A stretch of DNA of 64,000 bases from JAJAZB01 sp965249815. GTDB lineage: Bacteria > Bacteroidota > Bacteroidia > Cytophagales > Spirosomataceae. The position numbers and the translations under genes were made by a program. The notes under the pieces were generated by a model. The model made no database searches. It saw nothing but the letters and a program-made list of their open reading frames with translations, and was not told the origin of the DNA. The stretch lies in the NCBI GenBank assembly GCA_965249815.1, contig CBDFMV010000003.1:372001-436000 (forward strand). Direction: 5' to 3'. Shown piece after piece: positions 23,298-31,310 of this stretch. Each line of letters opens with the position of its first letter. Positions within the stretch are counted from its first letter, which is position 1.

Positions 23298-23954
23298 ATG
23301 CGCCGCCCGCATTTCCTTCTGCTCGCCCTTGCCCTCGGGACCACCCCCTTGTTCGCCCAGCGCTGCAGCGTGCGCGAAGAATTTAACCCCGCCACCGACT
23401 CGCTCGATTGGGTGGTGGGACACAAAGACTGGGCAGAATTTTACGTCGGTAAGTCCCAACCCCAATCCGTGCTGCTGAAAATCGCCGAAATGGCCCTCTT
23501 TGCGCAACACCAGACGACGGCAAAAGACAGCGTGTGGCTCCTGCTCGAAGACGGACACATGATCAAGGGGGCTAACGCCAGAGCGGCCCCCTCGCGCCAT
23601 GAAAAATACTGGGCTGGTTTTGTCGACGTCGAACTCGACTTCATCGAGTTGTACCTGCCCATTGGCGCAGAGGACTTGCGGCGGTTGGCACAATCGAAAG
23701 TCACGAAGGTGACCATGCGGTTTTACACACCGAACCCTGCCCAGCAAAAAAACTTCGCCCGGAAACTTCGGAAAGGACTGCCGAAATCTTCCCCGGTGAT
23801 TCAGGGCGACGGGTACGTCGAACTGACGCACCACAAGGTGCGCCGACGGTGGAAAAACTTCGTCCTCAAAGCGGCGGGGATGGAGGCAGAGTATGCGCAA
23901 GAACGCGACGGTTTCAAAACGAAATCGGCAACGTTTTCTTCCGAAAACCCATGA
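23298..23954 (+). CDS. Exported hypothetical protein, first of a paralogous pair
   Basis: The 218-residue protein starts with a signal peptide (MRRPHFLLLALALGTTPLFAQ). The mature part shows C-S-V-R-E-E-F-N-P-A-T-D-S-L-D-W-V-V-G, and later DSVWLLLEDG, LYLPIGAEDLRRLAQSKVTKVTMRFY. The next gene has matching motifs in the same order, so the two arose by duplication. Its stop overlaps the next start (ATGA), hence coupled translation. Family not recognised. Confidence 0.75.
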   Translation: MRRPHFLLLALALGTTPLFAQRCSVREEFNPATDSLDWVVGHKDWAEFYVGKSQPQSVLLKIAEMALFAQHQTTAKDSVWLLLEDGHMIKGANARAAPSRHEKYWAGFVDVELDFIELYLPIGAEDLRRLAQSKVTKVTMRFYTPNPAQQKNFARKLRKGLPKSSPVIQGDGYVELTHHKVRRRWKNFVLKAAGMEAEYAQERDGFKTKSATFSSENP

Positions 23955-24622
23955 AACGCCTGTTCCTGCTGCTTTTTCTGGCTGCTTACCCGGATGCGCT
24001 GCACGCGCAGTGGAGGTTCCGAATCCGGGAAGTACACCACCCCACGAACGATTCGCTGTGCTGGGCGGTTGGGCGGGAAAACGACATCGATTTCTTCTTC
24101 GACCCCGGTTCTTCGGAAGAAATTACCTTCCGGTTTGGGATACCGAGTCCCGTCAGACTTTCAACCGTGGTGGGCGACAGTGCGTGGCTGACGTTCAGGG
24201 ATGGGTACGTGCTTCGGTTGAGAAACTGCGTCAATTCGCAACCAAAGCGATCCCGTTTCAAGATGTTTGGCCACGATGTCCCGGAATTTGAGTACAGTTA
24301 TTTCCTTTTCACCGCGCCCATCCGCCGGGAAGACCTTTCGAAGCTGGCGACCACGAAACTCCGCTCGTTCGTCATTCACCTCCACGCGCCCGGTGTCAAC
24401 CTCGAAACGTTGCTCCAGGCACCCCGAAACGCGTTCGTCCCCAGGCGGCTCCGCTTCGACATGACCAATCGCCGCGTCGAAGTGTCCGCAACAAATCCCC
24501 ACACCTACACCAGCGGCCTGAGAAGCTTCAAACGCACGGCGAAGCGGGCTGAAAAGTGGCTCCAAAACGCCTCCCGTTCTTCGGAGTTTGTAACTCCAAA
24601 CACCAATGCAGCGAGTCGGTGA
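23951..24622 (+). CDS. Exported hypothetical protein, second of a paralogous pair
   Basis: The 223-residue protein has a signal peptide (MKRLFLLLFLAAYPDALHAQ) and the pattern of its neighbour: REVHHPTNDSLCWAVGREND, DSAWLTFRDGYVLRL, FTAPIRREDLSKLATTKLRSFVIHLHAP. It is translationally coupled to the first paralog (ATGA overlap at 23951-23954). The C-terminal 40 residues are basic and probably unstructured. Function unknown. Confidence 0.75.
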   Translation: MKRLFLLLFLAAYPDALHAQWRFRIREVHHPTNDSLCWAVGRENDIDFFFDPGSSEEITFRFGIPSPVRLSTVVGDSAWLTFRDGYVLRLRNCVNSQPKRSRFKMFGHDVPEFEYSYFLFTAPIRREDLSKLATTKLRSFVIHLHAPGVNLETLLQAPRNAFVPRRLRFDMTNRRVEVSATNPHTYTSGLRSFKRTAKRAEKWLQNASRSSEFVTPNTNAASR

Positions 24623-24663
24623 CCCGCTACCGTCGGCAAGCCCTTCGTACCTTGGGAAGCGCT

Positions 24664-24825
24664 ACCACCGTGGTCTGTGTGTACCAATTAACTTTTCAAC
24701 TTGACAAAAAGTCTTGTCATTCATCCCCCCCTTCTTGTCATCCAGAGCGGGCCGCTTCGCTGCGCTCTGGATGACAAGACGTTAGTAGGCCCATTCGTAA
24801 AAAGGTGGCCACAGACCACGGTGGT
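24664..24825. repeat. Nested inverted repeats (GGTCTGTG element around a TTGTCATCC hairpin)
   Basis: The outer pair ACCACCGTGGTCTGTG (24664-24679) and CACAGACCACGGTGGT (24810-24825) is perfect. Inside lies a 17-bp perfect hairpin, TCTTGTCATCCAGAGCG (24733-24749) against 24763-24779. Just outside, GGTCTGTG/CACAGACC (24840-24858) forms a further small hairpin. It looks like one mobile palindrome inserted into another. No gene is present from 24623 to 25217. Confidence 0.85.
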
Positions 24826-24869
24826 TACTGAACCGTTTCGGTCTGTGTGCCACAGACCGATGAGTGGGA

Positions 24870-25121
24870 GTGCCCGGTGATGTTGCGAGAAGGCTCGGTG
24901 AAGTTGTCAAAATGCTCGGTAAAGTTGCGAGAAGACCCAGTAAAATTGGTGAAATGCCCGGTGCAGTTGTGAGAGTGCTCCGTGCACTTGTTTAAAGGCT
25001 CGGTGCAGTTGCGAGAAGGCTCGGTAAAGTTGTTAATGTGCTCGGTAAACTTGTTTAAAGGCTCGGTAAAGTTGCGGGAAGGCTCGGTAACGTTGTTAAT
25101 GTGCTCCCGAAACACGCGAGA
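24870..25121. repeat. 21-bp tandem repeat array B (about 12 units)
   Basis: Eleven clear units plus one partial unit of exactly 21 bp, consensus AGGCTCGGTAAAGTTGCGAGA, run from 24870 to about 25121. The units alternate between a GCGAGA and a TTTAA/TTAAT ending. Period, copy number and the conserved GTTGCGA word match array A at 18971-19222. Open frames on both strands (for example NFTEPSR heptads on the minus strand) follow from the period and are not convincing genes. Confidence 0.9.
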
Positions 25122-25136
25122 GACCGACCGAAACGA

Positions 25137-25206
25137 GGGAAAAAGGGAAAGGGAGAACCCAAAAAGGTTGCTGCACCTTTTTGCGTTCTCCCTTTCCCTT
25201 TTTCCC
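25137..25206. terminator. Very long hairpin behind the PurF-like gene
   Basis: The arms start GGGAAAAAGGGAAAGGGAGA at 25137 and end with its complement at 25206. They pair over 22 bp; after a 2-nt mismatch, AAAAAGG/CCTTTTT closes the stem around an 8-nt loop. It lies 12 bp behind the stop of the leftward gene at 25218, so it can act as its terminator. Confidence 0.7.
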
Positions 25207-25217
25207 AACCCTAAAAC

Positions 25218-27110
25218 TTAATACGCCCGCACGCCCTTCCCCTCCATGAAATTCACGAAGGCCTTATTGACAATCCGGTTGCCGCCGGGCGTGGGGTAGT
25301 GGCCCGAAAAGTACCAGTCGCCCGAGTGGTTGGGGCAGGCCTGGTGCAGGCCCTCGACGGTTTGGTAAATCACGGCGAGGTCAGCCTGCATGCCGCGCGG
25401 TTTGACGATTTCGGCCACTTTCCGCGAGATTTCCTGGTGCGTAAAGGGTTCGTACAGCGCCCGCACGAAGTTGTGCCGGGAGCCTTCTTCGGTGCCCAGC
25501 GAGGCGGCGCACCGTTCGTACACTTCGTCGATGAGGTTTTCCAGGCCGCGCTCTTTCAGCAACCGCAACGTGGCGCGGAAGGCCACGAAATCCTTCATTT
25601 TCGACATGTCGATGCCGTAGCAGTCGGGGTAGCGAATCTGCGGGGCCGAACTGACGATGACGATTTTCTTCGGTTCCAGGCGGTCAAGCATCGTCAGGAT
25701 GGAACGCTCCAGCGTGGTGCCGCGCACGATGGAATCATCGATGAGCACGACGTTGTCCACCTTCTTTTTGATGACCTCAAACGTGGTCTCGTACACACTC
25801 GACACCATCTCGTCGCGGTGGGCGTCGTCGGTGATGAACGTGCGGAGTTTCACGTCTTTGGCCACCAGTTTCTCGACGCGGGGGCGGAAACTGAGCAACT
25901 TGTCGAGTTGATCGGGGGTCAGATTTCCTCCCTGAATGAGTCGTTTGCGTTCGCTGACGAGGTATTTGTCGAGGGCTTCGACCAGGCCGAGGAAAGCCGT
26001 TTCAGCGGTGTTCGGGATGTACGAAAAGACCGTATTGGCCAAATCGTACTGAATTTCTTCGAGAATCTGGGGCAACACCAGCTTGCCCAGCCGCTTGCGC
26101 TCGTGGTAAATGTCAGGGTCGGAGGCGCGGGAGAAATAAATCCGCTCGAAGGAGCAGGATTTCTTTTCGATGGGCTGGATAAACTGGAATTCGTTGTACT
26201 CACCGTACTTGTCGATGAGGAGCGCGTTACCCGGCTGCACCTCGCGAATCTGGTCGTATTCGCAGTTGAAGGTCATTTTGATGGCGGGTTTCTCCGACGC
26301 CACCACCACCACCTCGTCGTCGGCGTAGTAATACGCGGGCCGGATGCCCGCCGGGTCGCGGGCCACGAAGGCCGCCCCGTAGCCGGTCATGCCCACCATC
26401 GCGTAGCCGCCATCGAAATCGCGGCAGGAGCGGTGCAGCACGCGGGCAAGGTCGATGTTGCTTTCGATGATTTCCGAGAGTTCGGGGTTTTCGAAGGTGT
26501 CCTTGAAGTGCTCGAACTGCCGCTGGGTTTCTTCGTCAAGAAAGTGGCCGATTTTCTCCATCACCGTCACGGTGTCCACTTTTTCTTTCGGGTGCTGGCC
26601 GAGCGAGATGAGTTTATCGAACAACTCGTCCACGTTGGTCATGTTGAAATTGCCCGCCATCACCAGGTTGCGGCTACGCCAGTTGCTCTGGCGGAGCATC
26701 GGGTGGCAGTTTTCAATTTCGTTGACCCCGTGGGTGCCGTAGCGCAGGTGGCCCATCCAGACTTCGCCCGTGAAGGCCACGTTTTCCTGCAACCACGCGG
26801 CGTTGCGGGCTTTGTCTTTGTTATCCTTGAGCGCCTTGCGGAATTTCTTGTGGACTTTGTCGAAAATATCGGCAATCGGCGACGGCTCCACCGAGCGGTA
26901 CCGGCTGATGTAGCGGTGGCCGGGTGGCACGCTGAGTTTGATGTTGGCCACGCCCGCGCCGTCCTGGCCCCGGTTGACCTGTTTCTGCATCAGCACCGAG
27001 AGTTTGTTGGCCCCGTAGAGCGCCGTGCCGTACTTGTCGATGTAGTACTGGTAGGGCTTGCGCAACCGGATAAGGGCAATGCCGCACTCGTGTTTGATTT
27101 GGTCGGACAT
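25218..27110 (-). CDS. PurF-like amidophosphoribosyltransferase, long form
   Basis: The 630-residue protein has a class II glutamine amidotransferase half (start MSDQIKHECGIALIRL, C9 as the probable nucleophile after processing; then HLRYGTHG and NFNMTNVDEL) and a phosphoribosyltransferase half with the PRPP loop VVLIDDSIVRGTT. PurF makes phosphoribosylamine, the first step of purine synthesis. At 630 residues it is longer than classical PurF (about 470-505) and resembles a second, Bacteroidota-specific paralog. I use ATG 27110 since the 17 residues before it are not conserved in type. Confidence 0.9.
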   Translation of the reverse strand: MSDQIKHECGIALIRLRKPYQYYIDKYGTALYGANKLSVLMQKQVNRGQDGAGVANIKLSVPPGHRYISRYRSVEPSPIADIFDKVHKKFRKALKDNKDKARNAAWLQENVAFTGEVWMGHLRYGTHGVNEIENCHPMLRQSNWRSRNLVMAGNFNMTNVDELFDKLISLGQHPKEKVDTVTVMEKIGHFLDEETQRQFEHFKDTFENPELSEIIESNIDLARVLHRSCRDFDGGYAMVGMTGYGAAFVARDPAGIRPAYYYADDEVVVVASEKPAIKMTFNCEYDQIREVQPGNALLIDKYGEYNEFQFIQPIEKKSCSFERIYFSRASDPDIYHERKRLGKLVLPQILEEIQYDLANTVFSYIPNTAETAFLGLVEALDKYLVSERKRLIQGGNLTPDQLDKLLSFRPRVEKLVAKDVKLRTFITDDAHRDEMVSSVYETTFEVIKKKVDNVVLIDDSIVRGTTLERSILTMLDRLEPKKIVIVSSAPQIRYPDCYGIDMSKMKDFVAFRATLRLLKERGLENLIDEVYERCAASLGTEEGSRHNFVRALYEPFTHQEISRKVAEIVKPRGMQADLAVIYQTVEGLHQACPNHSGDWYFSGHYPTPGGNRIVNKAFVNFMEGKGVRAY

Positions 27111-27157
27111 GGCTGAGGGAGTGGTCGTTGGGAGTTTTGCTCGTTGAGAAGAAAGAA

Positions 27158-27496
27158 TCACGCCGCCTGCTCCACCGGCACGAGCCGGTAGGCCGAAAGC
27201 GGTTTACTGGTTTCGTAGAGAACGATGGGGTCGAGGTCGAGGGGTGCGGTTATCGTTTTTCCGAGAAACGTTACCGTTACCGGCACGGATGGCCATTGTA
27301 AGGTGCCGTCCTCCCCCACTGTGACGTCGCGAAAAATTTTGTAGTCGAGCAGCGGGTGCAGGTGTGGATGCCGTTCCCACTCCCTGAAACGGGTTTCCAG
27401 GTCGTTGACCCGCACTTCGCCCGTGTCCCATTTGCAAGTGATTTTGAACGGTTCAACGCCCAAAATTTCAAGAACGTGATGAATTTTATCAGCCAT
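27158..27496 (-). CDS. DUF2442 domain protein
   Basis: The 112-residue frame starts at ATG 27496 (MADKIHHVLEILGVEPFKITCKW) and carries the DUF2442 pattern, with a LETRF segment, DYKIFRDVTVGEDGTLQWP and the ending LDLDPIVLYETSKP. DUF2442 proteins are often encoded next to DUF4160 proteins, as here, and such pairs are suspected to be toxin-antitoxin-like. In the present sequence the frame is fused to the upstream gene by a one-base shift, but the natural start overlaps the upstream stop (ATGGCTGA). Confidence 0.8.
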   Translation of the reverse strand: MADKIHHVLEILGVEPFKITCKWDTGEVRVNDLETRFREWERHPHLHPLLDYKIFRDVTVGEDGTLQWPSVPVTVTFLGKTITAPLDLDPIVLYETSKPLSAYRLVPVEQAA

Positions 27497-27721
27497 CGCG
27501 CAACAACGGATTGTACTGTTTGAAAAGAGCCAGATTGGTTTGGCCCACTCAATCACCTGATGCAACTGTCTCGGGGGAAGTTCTCCCTTCAAAACCGCCA
27601 TCTGTTTGATGTCTATCTGAACTTCCTGGCCATTGTACGACGCGTGGAAATGGGGCGGGTTGTGCTCGTTGGCTGAGTACATTTTGATTTTAACCCCATC
27701 AATTTGCCCAATCGTCGGCAT
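27489..27721 (-). pseudogene. DUF4160 domain protein gene with a -1 frameshift
   Basis: MPTIGQIDGVKIKMYSANEHNPPHFHASYNG... up to VIEWAK (61 residues) is a standard DUF4160 protein. Behind it the reading frame runs into the DUF2442 gene. One extra base in the TTT at 27539-27541 (AAA on the coding strand) would give the expected ending TNLALFKQYNPLLRDG and a stop at 27489, for a 77-residue protein. Either the cell carries the deletion or the sequence has an error at a short homopolymer. Confidence 0.8.
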
Positions 27722-27859
27722 GAAGTTACGGGTTTGTCACGGGTTGAAATTTCAAAAATTTCAGGAAGTTTCCAACCTGCTCCCAGACGCGCATTTCTCC
27801 CGCCGCTCACCCCAACCTAACAACCCCATCCCCTCAAGGTTCCGAAACGCCGCAAGTTT

Positions 27860-29386
27860 TCACCGGCTTTGCAGAAAATCCATCAGCCAGTCGGCCCGCA
27901 AAAACAGGGCCACGAGGGGTACCACCAGCACCGCCAGCAGCACCCACTGCGCCGCCGTCGGGTGGGGCGGTGGTGCATCGGCCGGGGGCCGGAAAAACAG
28001 CAGGAAAGGGAGCTTCAGGTAAAAAACCAGCGACACCGCCGCGTTGAACACACCGAACAGCAACAGCCCGCCGATCAGCGTCCGCTCGGTGGTCTGGTAG
28101 GTTTCCCAGAGGGCCGAAAACACGAGGAGTTTGGCCGAGAAGCCCGCCGTGAGCGGTAGCCCCACGAGCGAAATCATCACCAGCACCACGGCCACGCCCA
28201 GCGCGGGCTGGCGCAGACCGAGGCCGGAGAACTGGGTGAAGGAATAGGTTGGCTCCAGTCGGGAGGGCGTTGGCCATGACGCCTGCTCCAACCTCCAGAA
28301 CTGCGCGTCGGCGGTCGGAGCTACGAGCAAATCGAGCAGCAAAAACGCACCCATCGTGGCAAACAGGTACGCGCCGAGGTAAAACGTGGCCGTTTGCAAT
28401 CCAAAATCCGTGGCCGCCGCCAGCCCCAGCAGCACAAACCCCGACTGCGCGATGGACGAATACGCCAGCATCCGCCGGGCGTCGGTCTGGCCGAGGGCCG
28501 AGAAATTCCCGACTGCGATCGTAGCCAGCGCCACCCCAGCCAGCCAGCCCGACCAGTCGACGGGCAGCGCGGTTTCCATTCGCATCAGGGCCAGAAAAGC
28601 CGCCGCTTTGGGGGCCACCGAAAAAAACGACACCACCGGCAGCGGCGCGGCTTCGTACACGTCGGGGTTCCAGAGGTGGAAGGGCACGGCGGCGATTTTG
28701 AACAACAACCCGCCCAGCGTCAGCGCCACTGCCACGCCCACGGCAAACGGGTCGGTCTGGGCCAGGGCGCGGCTGAAAGCCGGGTCGGTGACGTCGAGCG
28801 TGGCCGTCAGGCCGTAGAGCAGCGACATGCCGTAGAGCATCACCGCCGCGCTCACCGCCCCGAACAAGGCGTATTTCACCGCGCCTTCGGCCCCGCGCCG
28901 GTCGCGGTTGAGGGCCGTCAGCACGTACGAAGCGAGAGAAATCAGTTCGACGGCGAGGTAAATCGTCAGCAAATTGACGGCCATCGTGAGCAGGTACAGC
29001 CCCAGCAGCAGTGCCAGCAGCAGCCCGAACAGTTCCCCCGGGAACCGGTAGCGCATCGCCCAGCCGTGGCCCAGCATTACCGCCGCCGCCAGCGTGACGA
29101 GGAGTTTGAAAAACCGCGCCTGCCCGTCGAGCACGAGCATTTTTCCGAATAAAAACCCGGCGTCGGCCTGCCGCCAGACCAGCCAACCCGCCACCCCGAC
29201 CAGCGCCAGCGTGAGCGGGTAAAATCCCTGCCGCGCTGCCGTTTTCCTCCGCACCAAATCGACCGTCACGACGAGCAGAAACGCCGCCGCCACGAACACC
29301 TCGGGCGCAAGCGCGGCGGTGTGTCGGAGGAGTTGGGTGAGGGTTTGGGAAAGGGTCAAAGCGACGGTTATTTTCCTCCGCGTCAT
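27860..29386 (-). CDS. nuoN: NADH-quinone oxidoreductase subunit N
   Basis: NuoN is one of the three antiporter-like proton channels of respiratory complex I. The 508-residue protein has about 14 membrane helices and the conserved pieces LLTIYLAVELISLASYVLTAL (with the key Glu), LFKIAAVPFHLWNPDVYEAAP and LAYSSIAQSGFVLLG. ATG 29386 lies inside a dispersed repeat (the CAT of CGTCATTGCGAG), so translation may start instead at TTG 29359 (LTLSQTLTQLL). It ends the run nuoL-nuoM-nuoN. Confidence 0.95.
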   Translation of the reverse strand: MTRRKITVALTLSQTLTQLLRHTAALAPEVFVAAAFLLVVTVDLVRRKTAARQGFYPLTLALVGVAGWLVWRQADAGFLFGKMLVLDGQARFFKLLVTLAAAVMLGHGWAMRYRFPGELFGLLLALLLGLYLLTMAVNLLTIYLAVELISLASYVLTALNRDRRGAEGAVKYALFGAVSAAVMLYGMSLLYGLTATLDVTDPAFSRALAQTDPFAVGVAVALTLGGLLFKIAAVPFHLWNPDVYEAAPLPVVSFFSVAPKAAAFLALMRMETALPVDWSGWLAGVALATIAVGNFSALGQTDARRMLAYSSIAQSGFVLLGLAAATDFGLQTATFYLGAYLFATMGAFLLLDLLVAPTADAQFWRLEQASWPTPSRLEPTYSFTQFSGLGLRQPALGVAVVLVMISLVGLPLTAGFSAKLLVFSALWETYQTTERTLIGGLLLFGVFNAAVSLVFYLKLPFLLFFRPPADAPPPHPTAAQWVLLAVLVVPLVALFLRADWLMDFLQSR

Positions 29387-29492
29387 TGCGAGCGAGGTAC
29401 GAGCGAAGCAATCGGTTTCTATCCAGCCAATGGTTCCTTAAAACTGGGTCAGTCAACTGGCAACGGATTGCTTCGCTACGCTCGCAATGACG
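29381..29492. repeat. Dispersed palindromic repeat, CGTCATTGCGAG family, copy 2
   Basis: CGTCATTGCGAG...CGAAGCAATC and GATTGCTTCG...CTCGCAATGACG pair as in the copy at 165-267, around a different middle. It fills the gap between nuoM and nuoN and even supplies the ATG of the longest nuoN frame. Confidence 0.85.
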
Positions 29493-29504
29493 AGTTGGAG
29501 AGAT

Positions 29505-31166
29505 TTAAAAATTCAACAAAAACGCCCCCACCGTGCTTTCGCTCAGGCTCAGAAGCACGCCCGGCAGCACGCCGAGCAGCACCGCCAGCGCAGCCAGCGG
29601 CACGAGCATGAGCTTTTCGCGGAGCGAAACGTCGGTAAACAGGCCCGGCTCGTAGGGGGACCAGAAGGTTCCGAAAAACATCCGCTGGAGCGTCCAGAGA
29701 AAATACGCCGCCGCCAGTACGATGCCCAGCGTACCGATCGGGGCCATCCAGGTGGGCAGGTGCGGGCTGTTGAACGTGCCCATCAGCGCGAAAAATTCGC
29801 CGATAAACCCCGACAGCCCCGGCAACCCGAGCGAGCCGAAAAACGCCACCGCCGTGAGCGCGACGTAGCCCGGCATCCGGCCCGCCAGGCCGCGGTAGTT
29901 GGCAAGTTGCCGGTCGTGGGTGCGCTCGTAGAGCACGCCCGCCAGCAGGAACAGCATCGCCGACAAAATCCCGTGGCTGACCATCTGGTAAATCGCGCCG
30001 TTGAGTCCTTCGGCGGTGAGCGAGGCCAGACCCAGCAGCACGAAGCCCATGTGCGACACCGACGAGTAGGCAATCAGGCGTTTCAAATCGGTCTGCGCCA
30101 GCGCGTTGAGCGCCCCGTACACGATGCTCAGCACGCCCAGCCCGCCGAGCCACGGGGCCAGCAGGGTGGCTTGTTCGGGAAAAAGCGCCCACGCAAACCG
30201 GAACATCCCGTACCCGCCGATTTTCAGCAGCAGCCCCGCCAGCACGACGGAAACCGGCGTTGGGGCCTCGACGTGCGCGTCGGGCAGCCAGGTGTGCAGC
30301 GGCACGACGGGCAGTTTGATGGCGAAACCCACGAACAGCAGCCAGAACGCCAGCGTCCGCGCCGACTGCCCGAACAACGTGTTGCCCGCCAGGAGGTTGA
30401 GCAGCGATTCGGGCAGGTAGTTGGCCGGTTCGGTCAGGTAGGGCAGGCTGAACGTATGCACGACCTGATCACCGGGAATGGCCGCGTTTTGCAACGCCGC
30501 CTGCACGTCGGTCAGCATCCGGGCGGTTACCGTTGCCTTGCTTTCAGCCAGGCCCATGCGCACAGCAGTTTCGACTGGGTCGGCCACCGACAGGTACAGC
30601 CCGATGAACACCAGCAGAATCGCCAGCGAACCCAACAGCGTGTAAATGAAGAACTTGATACTCGCGTACTCGCGCCGTTTGCCGCCCCACAGACCGATGA
30701 GGAAGTACATCGGCAGCAGCATGAACTCGAAAAAAAGGAAGAACAGAAACAAATCGAGCGCCACGAAACAGCCCAGAATGCTGGAACTCAGCAGCAGGTA
30801 GAGCGCGAAATACGCCTTTTGTTTCCGCTTGATTTCAAACGACGAAACCGCGCCGACGGCCAGCACCAGCCCCGAAAGCAGCACCAGCGGCAAGCTCAGC
30901 CCGTCGATGCCCAGCCGGTAGTCGATCGACACCACGCCCAGCGGCCCCAGCGAGAGCGTAATCCAGTCGGCCTGTTCGGTAAACTGGTAGCCGGGGGTGG
31001 TTTTGTCGAAAGCCAGCCAGAGAAAAAGCGTCAGGGCGAAATTGATCAGGCTGGCCCCCAGCGTAACCCAGCGGAAGGCGGCGGGGTTGCGGTTGGGCAG
31101 CGCCAGCACCCCGACTGCGGCCAGCAAGGGAATGAAAATGAGGAGGGAAAGGTAGGGCATCGGCAA
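29505..31166 (-). CDS. nuoM: NADH-quinone oxidoreductase subunit M
   Basis: The 553-residue antiporter-like subunit has the expected blocks: FFLFFEFMLLPMYFLIGLWGG (with the key Glu), LPVVPLHTWLPDAHVEAPTPVSVVLAG, and LIAYSSVSHMGFVLLGLAS. It pumps protons in the membrane arm of complex I. It lies 130 bp behind nuoL; the gap contains heptamer arrays. Start ATG 31166. Confidence 0.96.
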   Translation of the reverse strand: MPMPYLSLLIFIPLLAAVGVLALPNRNPAAFRWVTLGASLINFALTLFLWLAFDKTTPGYQFTEQADWITLSLGPLGVVSIDYRLGIDGLSLPLVLLSGLVLAVGAVSSFEIKRKQKAYFALYLLLSSSILGCFVALDLFLFFLFFEFMLLPMYFLIGLWGGKRREYASIKFFIYTLLGSLAILLVFIGLYLSVADPVETAVRMGLAESKATVTARMLTDVQAALQNAAIPGDQVVHTFSLPYLTEPANYLPESLLNLLAGNTLFGQSARTLAFWLLFVGFAIKLPVVPLHTWLPDAHVEAPTPVSVVLAGLLLKIGGYGMFRFAWALFPEQATLLAPWLGGLGVLSIVYGALNALAQTDLKRLIAYSSVSHMGFVLLGLASLTAEGLNGAIYQMVSHGILSAMLFLLAGVLYERTHDRQLANYRGLAGRMPGYVALTAVAFFGSLGLPGLSGFIGEFFALMGTFNSPHLPTWMAPIGTLGIVLAAAYFLWTLQRMFFGTFWSPYEPGLFTDVSLREKLMLVPLAALAVLLGVLPGVLLSLSESTVGAFLLNF

Positions 31167-31192
31167 AAGCGTGGCGCAAAAATAGGAAGTTG

Positions 31193-31310
31193 GGTTCAGG
31201 GTTCAGCGTTTCAGGTTCAAGGTTTGGGGTTTAGCGTTTTGAGTTTAGGGTTTAGGTTGTCTTTTAACTCTAAACCCTGAGCGCTAAACCCCAAACTCAA
31301 AAAAGCACCC
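31193..31310. repeat. Heptamer array (GGTTTAG family), inverted pair, over the nuoL stop
   Basis: GGTTCAG GGTTCAG CGTTTCA GGTTCAA GGTTTGG GGTTTAG CGTTTTG AGTTTAG GGTTTAG runs in one direction, followed by the inverted CTCTAAA CCCTGAG CGCTAAA CCCCAAA CTCAAAA. The nuoL stop TGA (31297-31299) lies inside the last heptamers. The array fills the nuoL-nuoM gap. Confidence 0.9.

Noticed and set aside
18971..25121. CRISPR array at either tandem repeat
   Set aside because: The 21-bp units follow one another without spacers, and no cas gene is in the window.
24825..25208. 127-codon minus-strand frame with NFTEPSR heptads
   Set aside because: It is explained by array B and by the long hairpin at 25137-25206, which encodes its first residues.
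27834..29456. 540-codon minus-strand frame overlapping nuoN
   Set aside because: It is Arg/Gly/Ala-rich and out of frame with the hydrophobic NuoN sequence, which has all family motifs.
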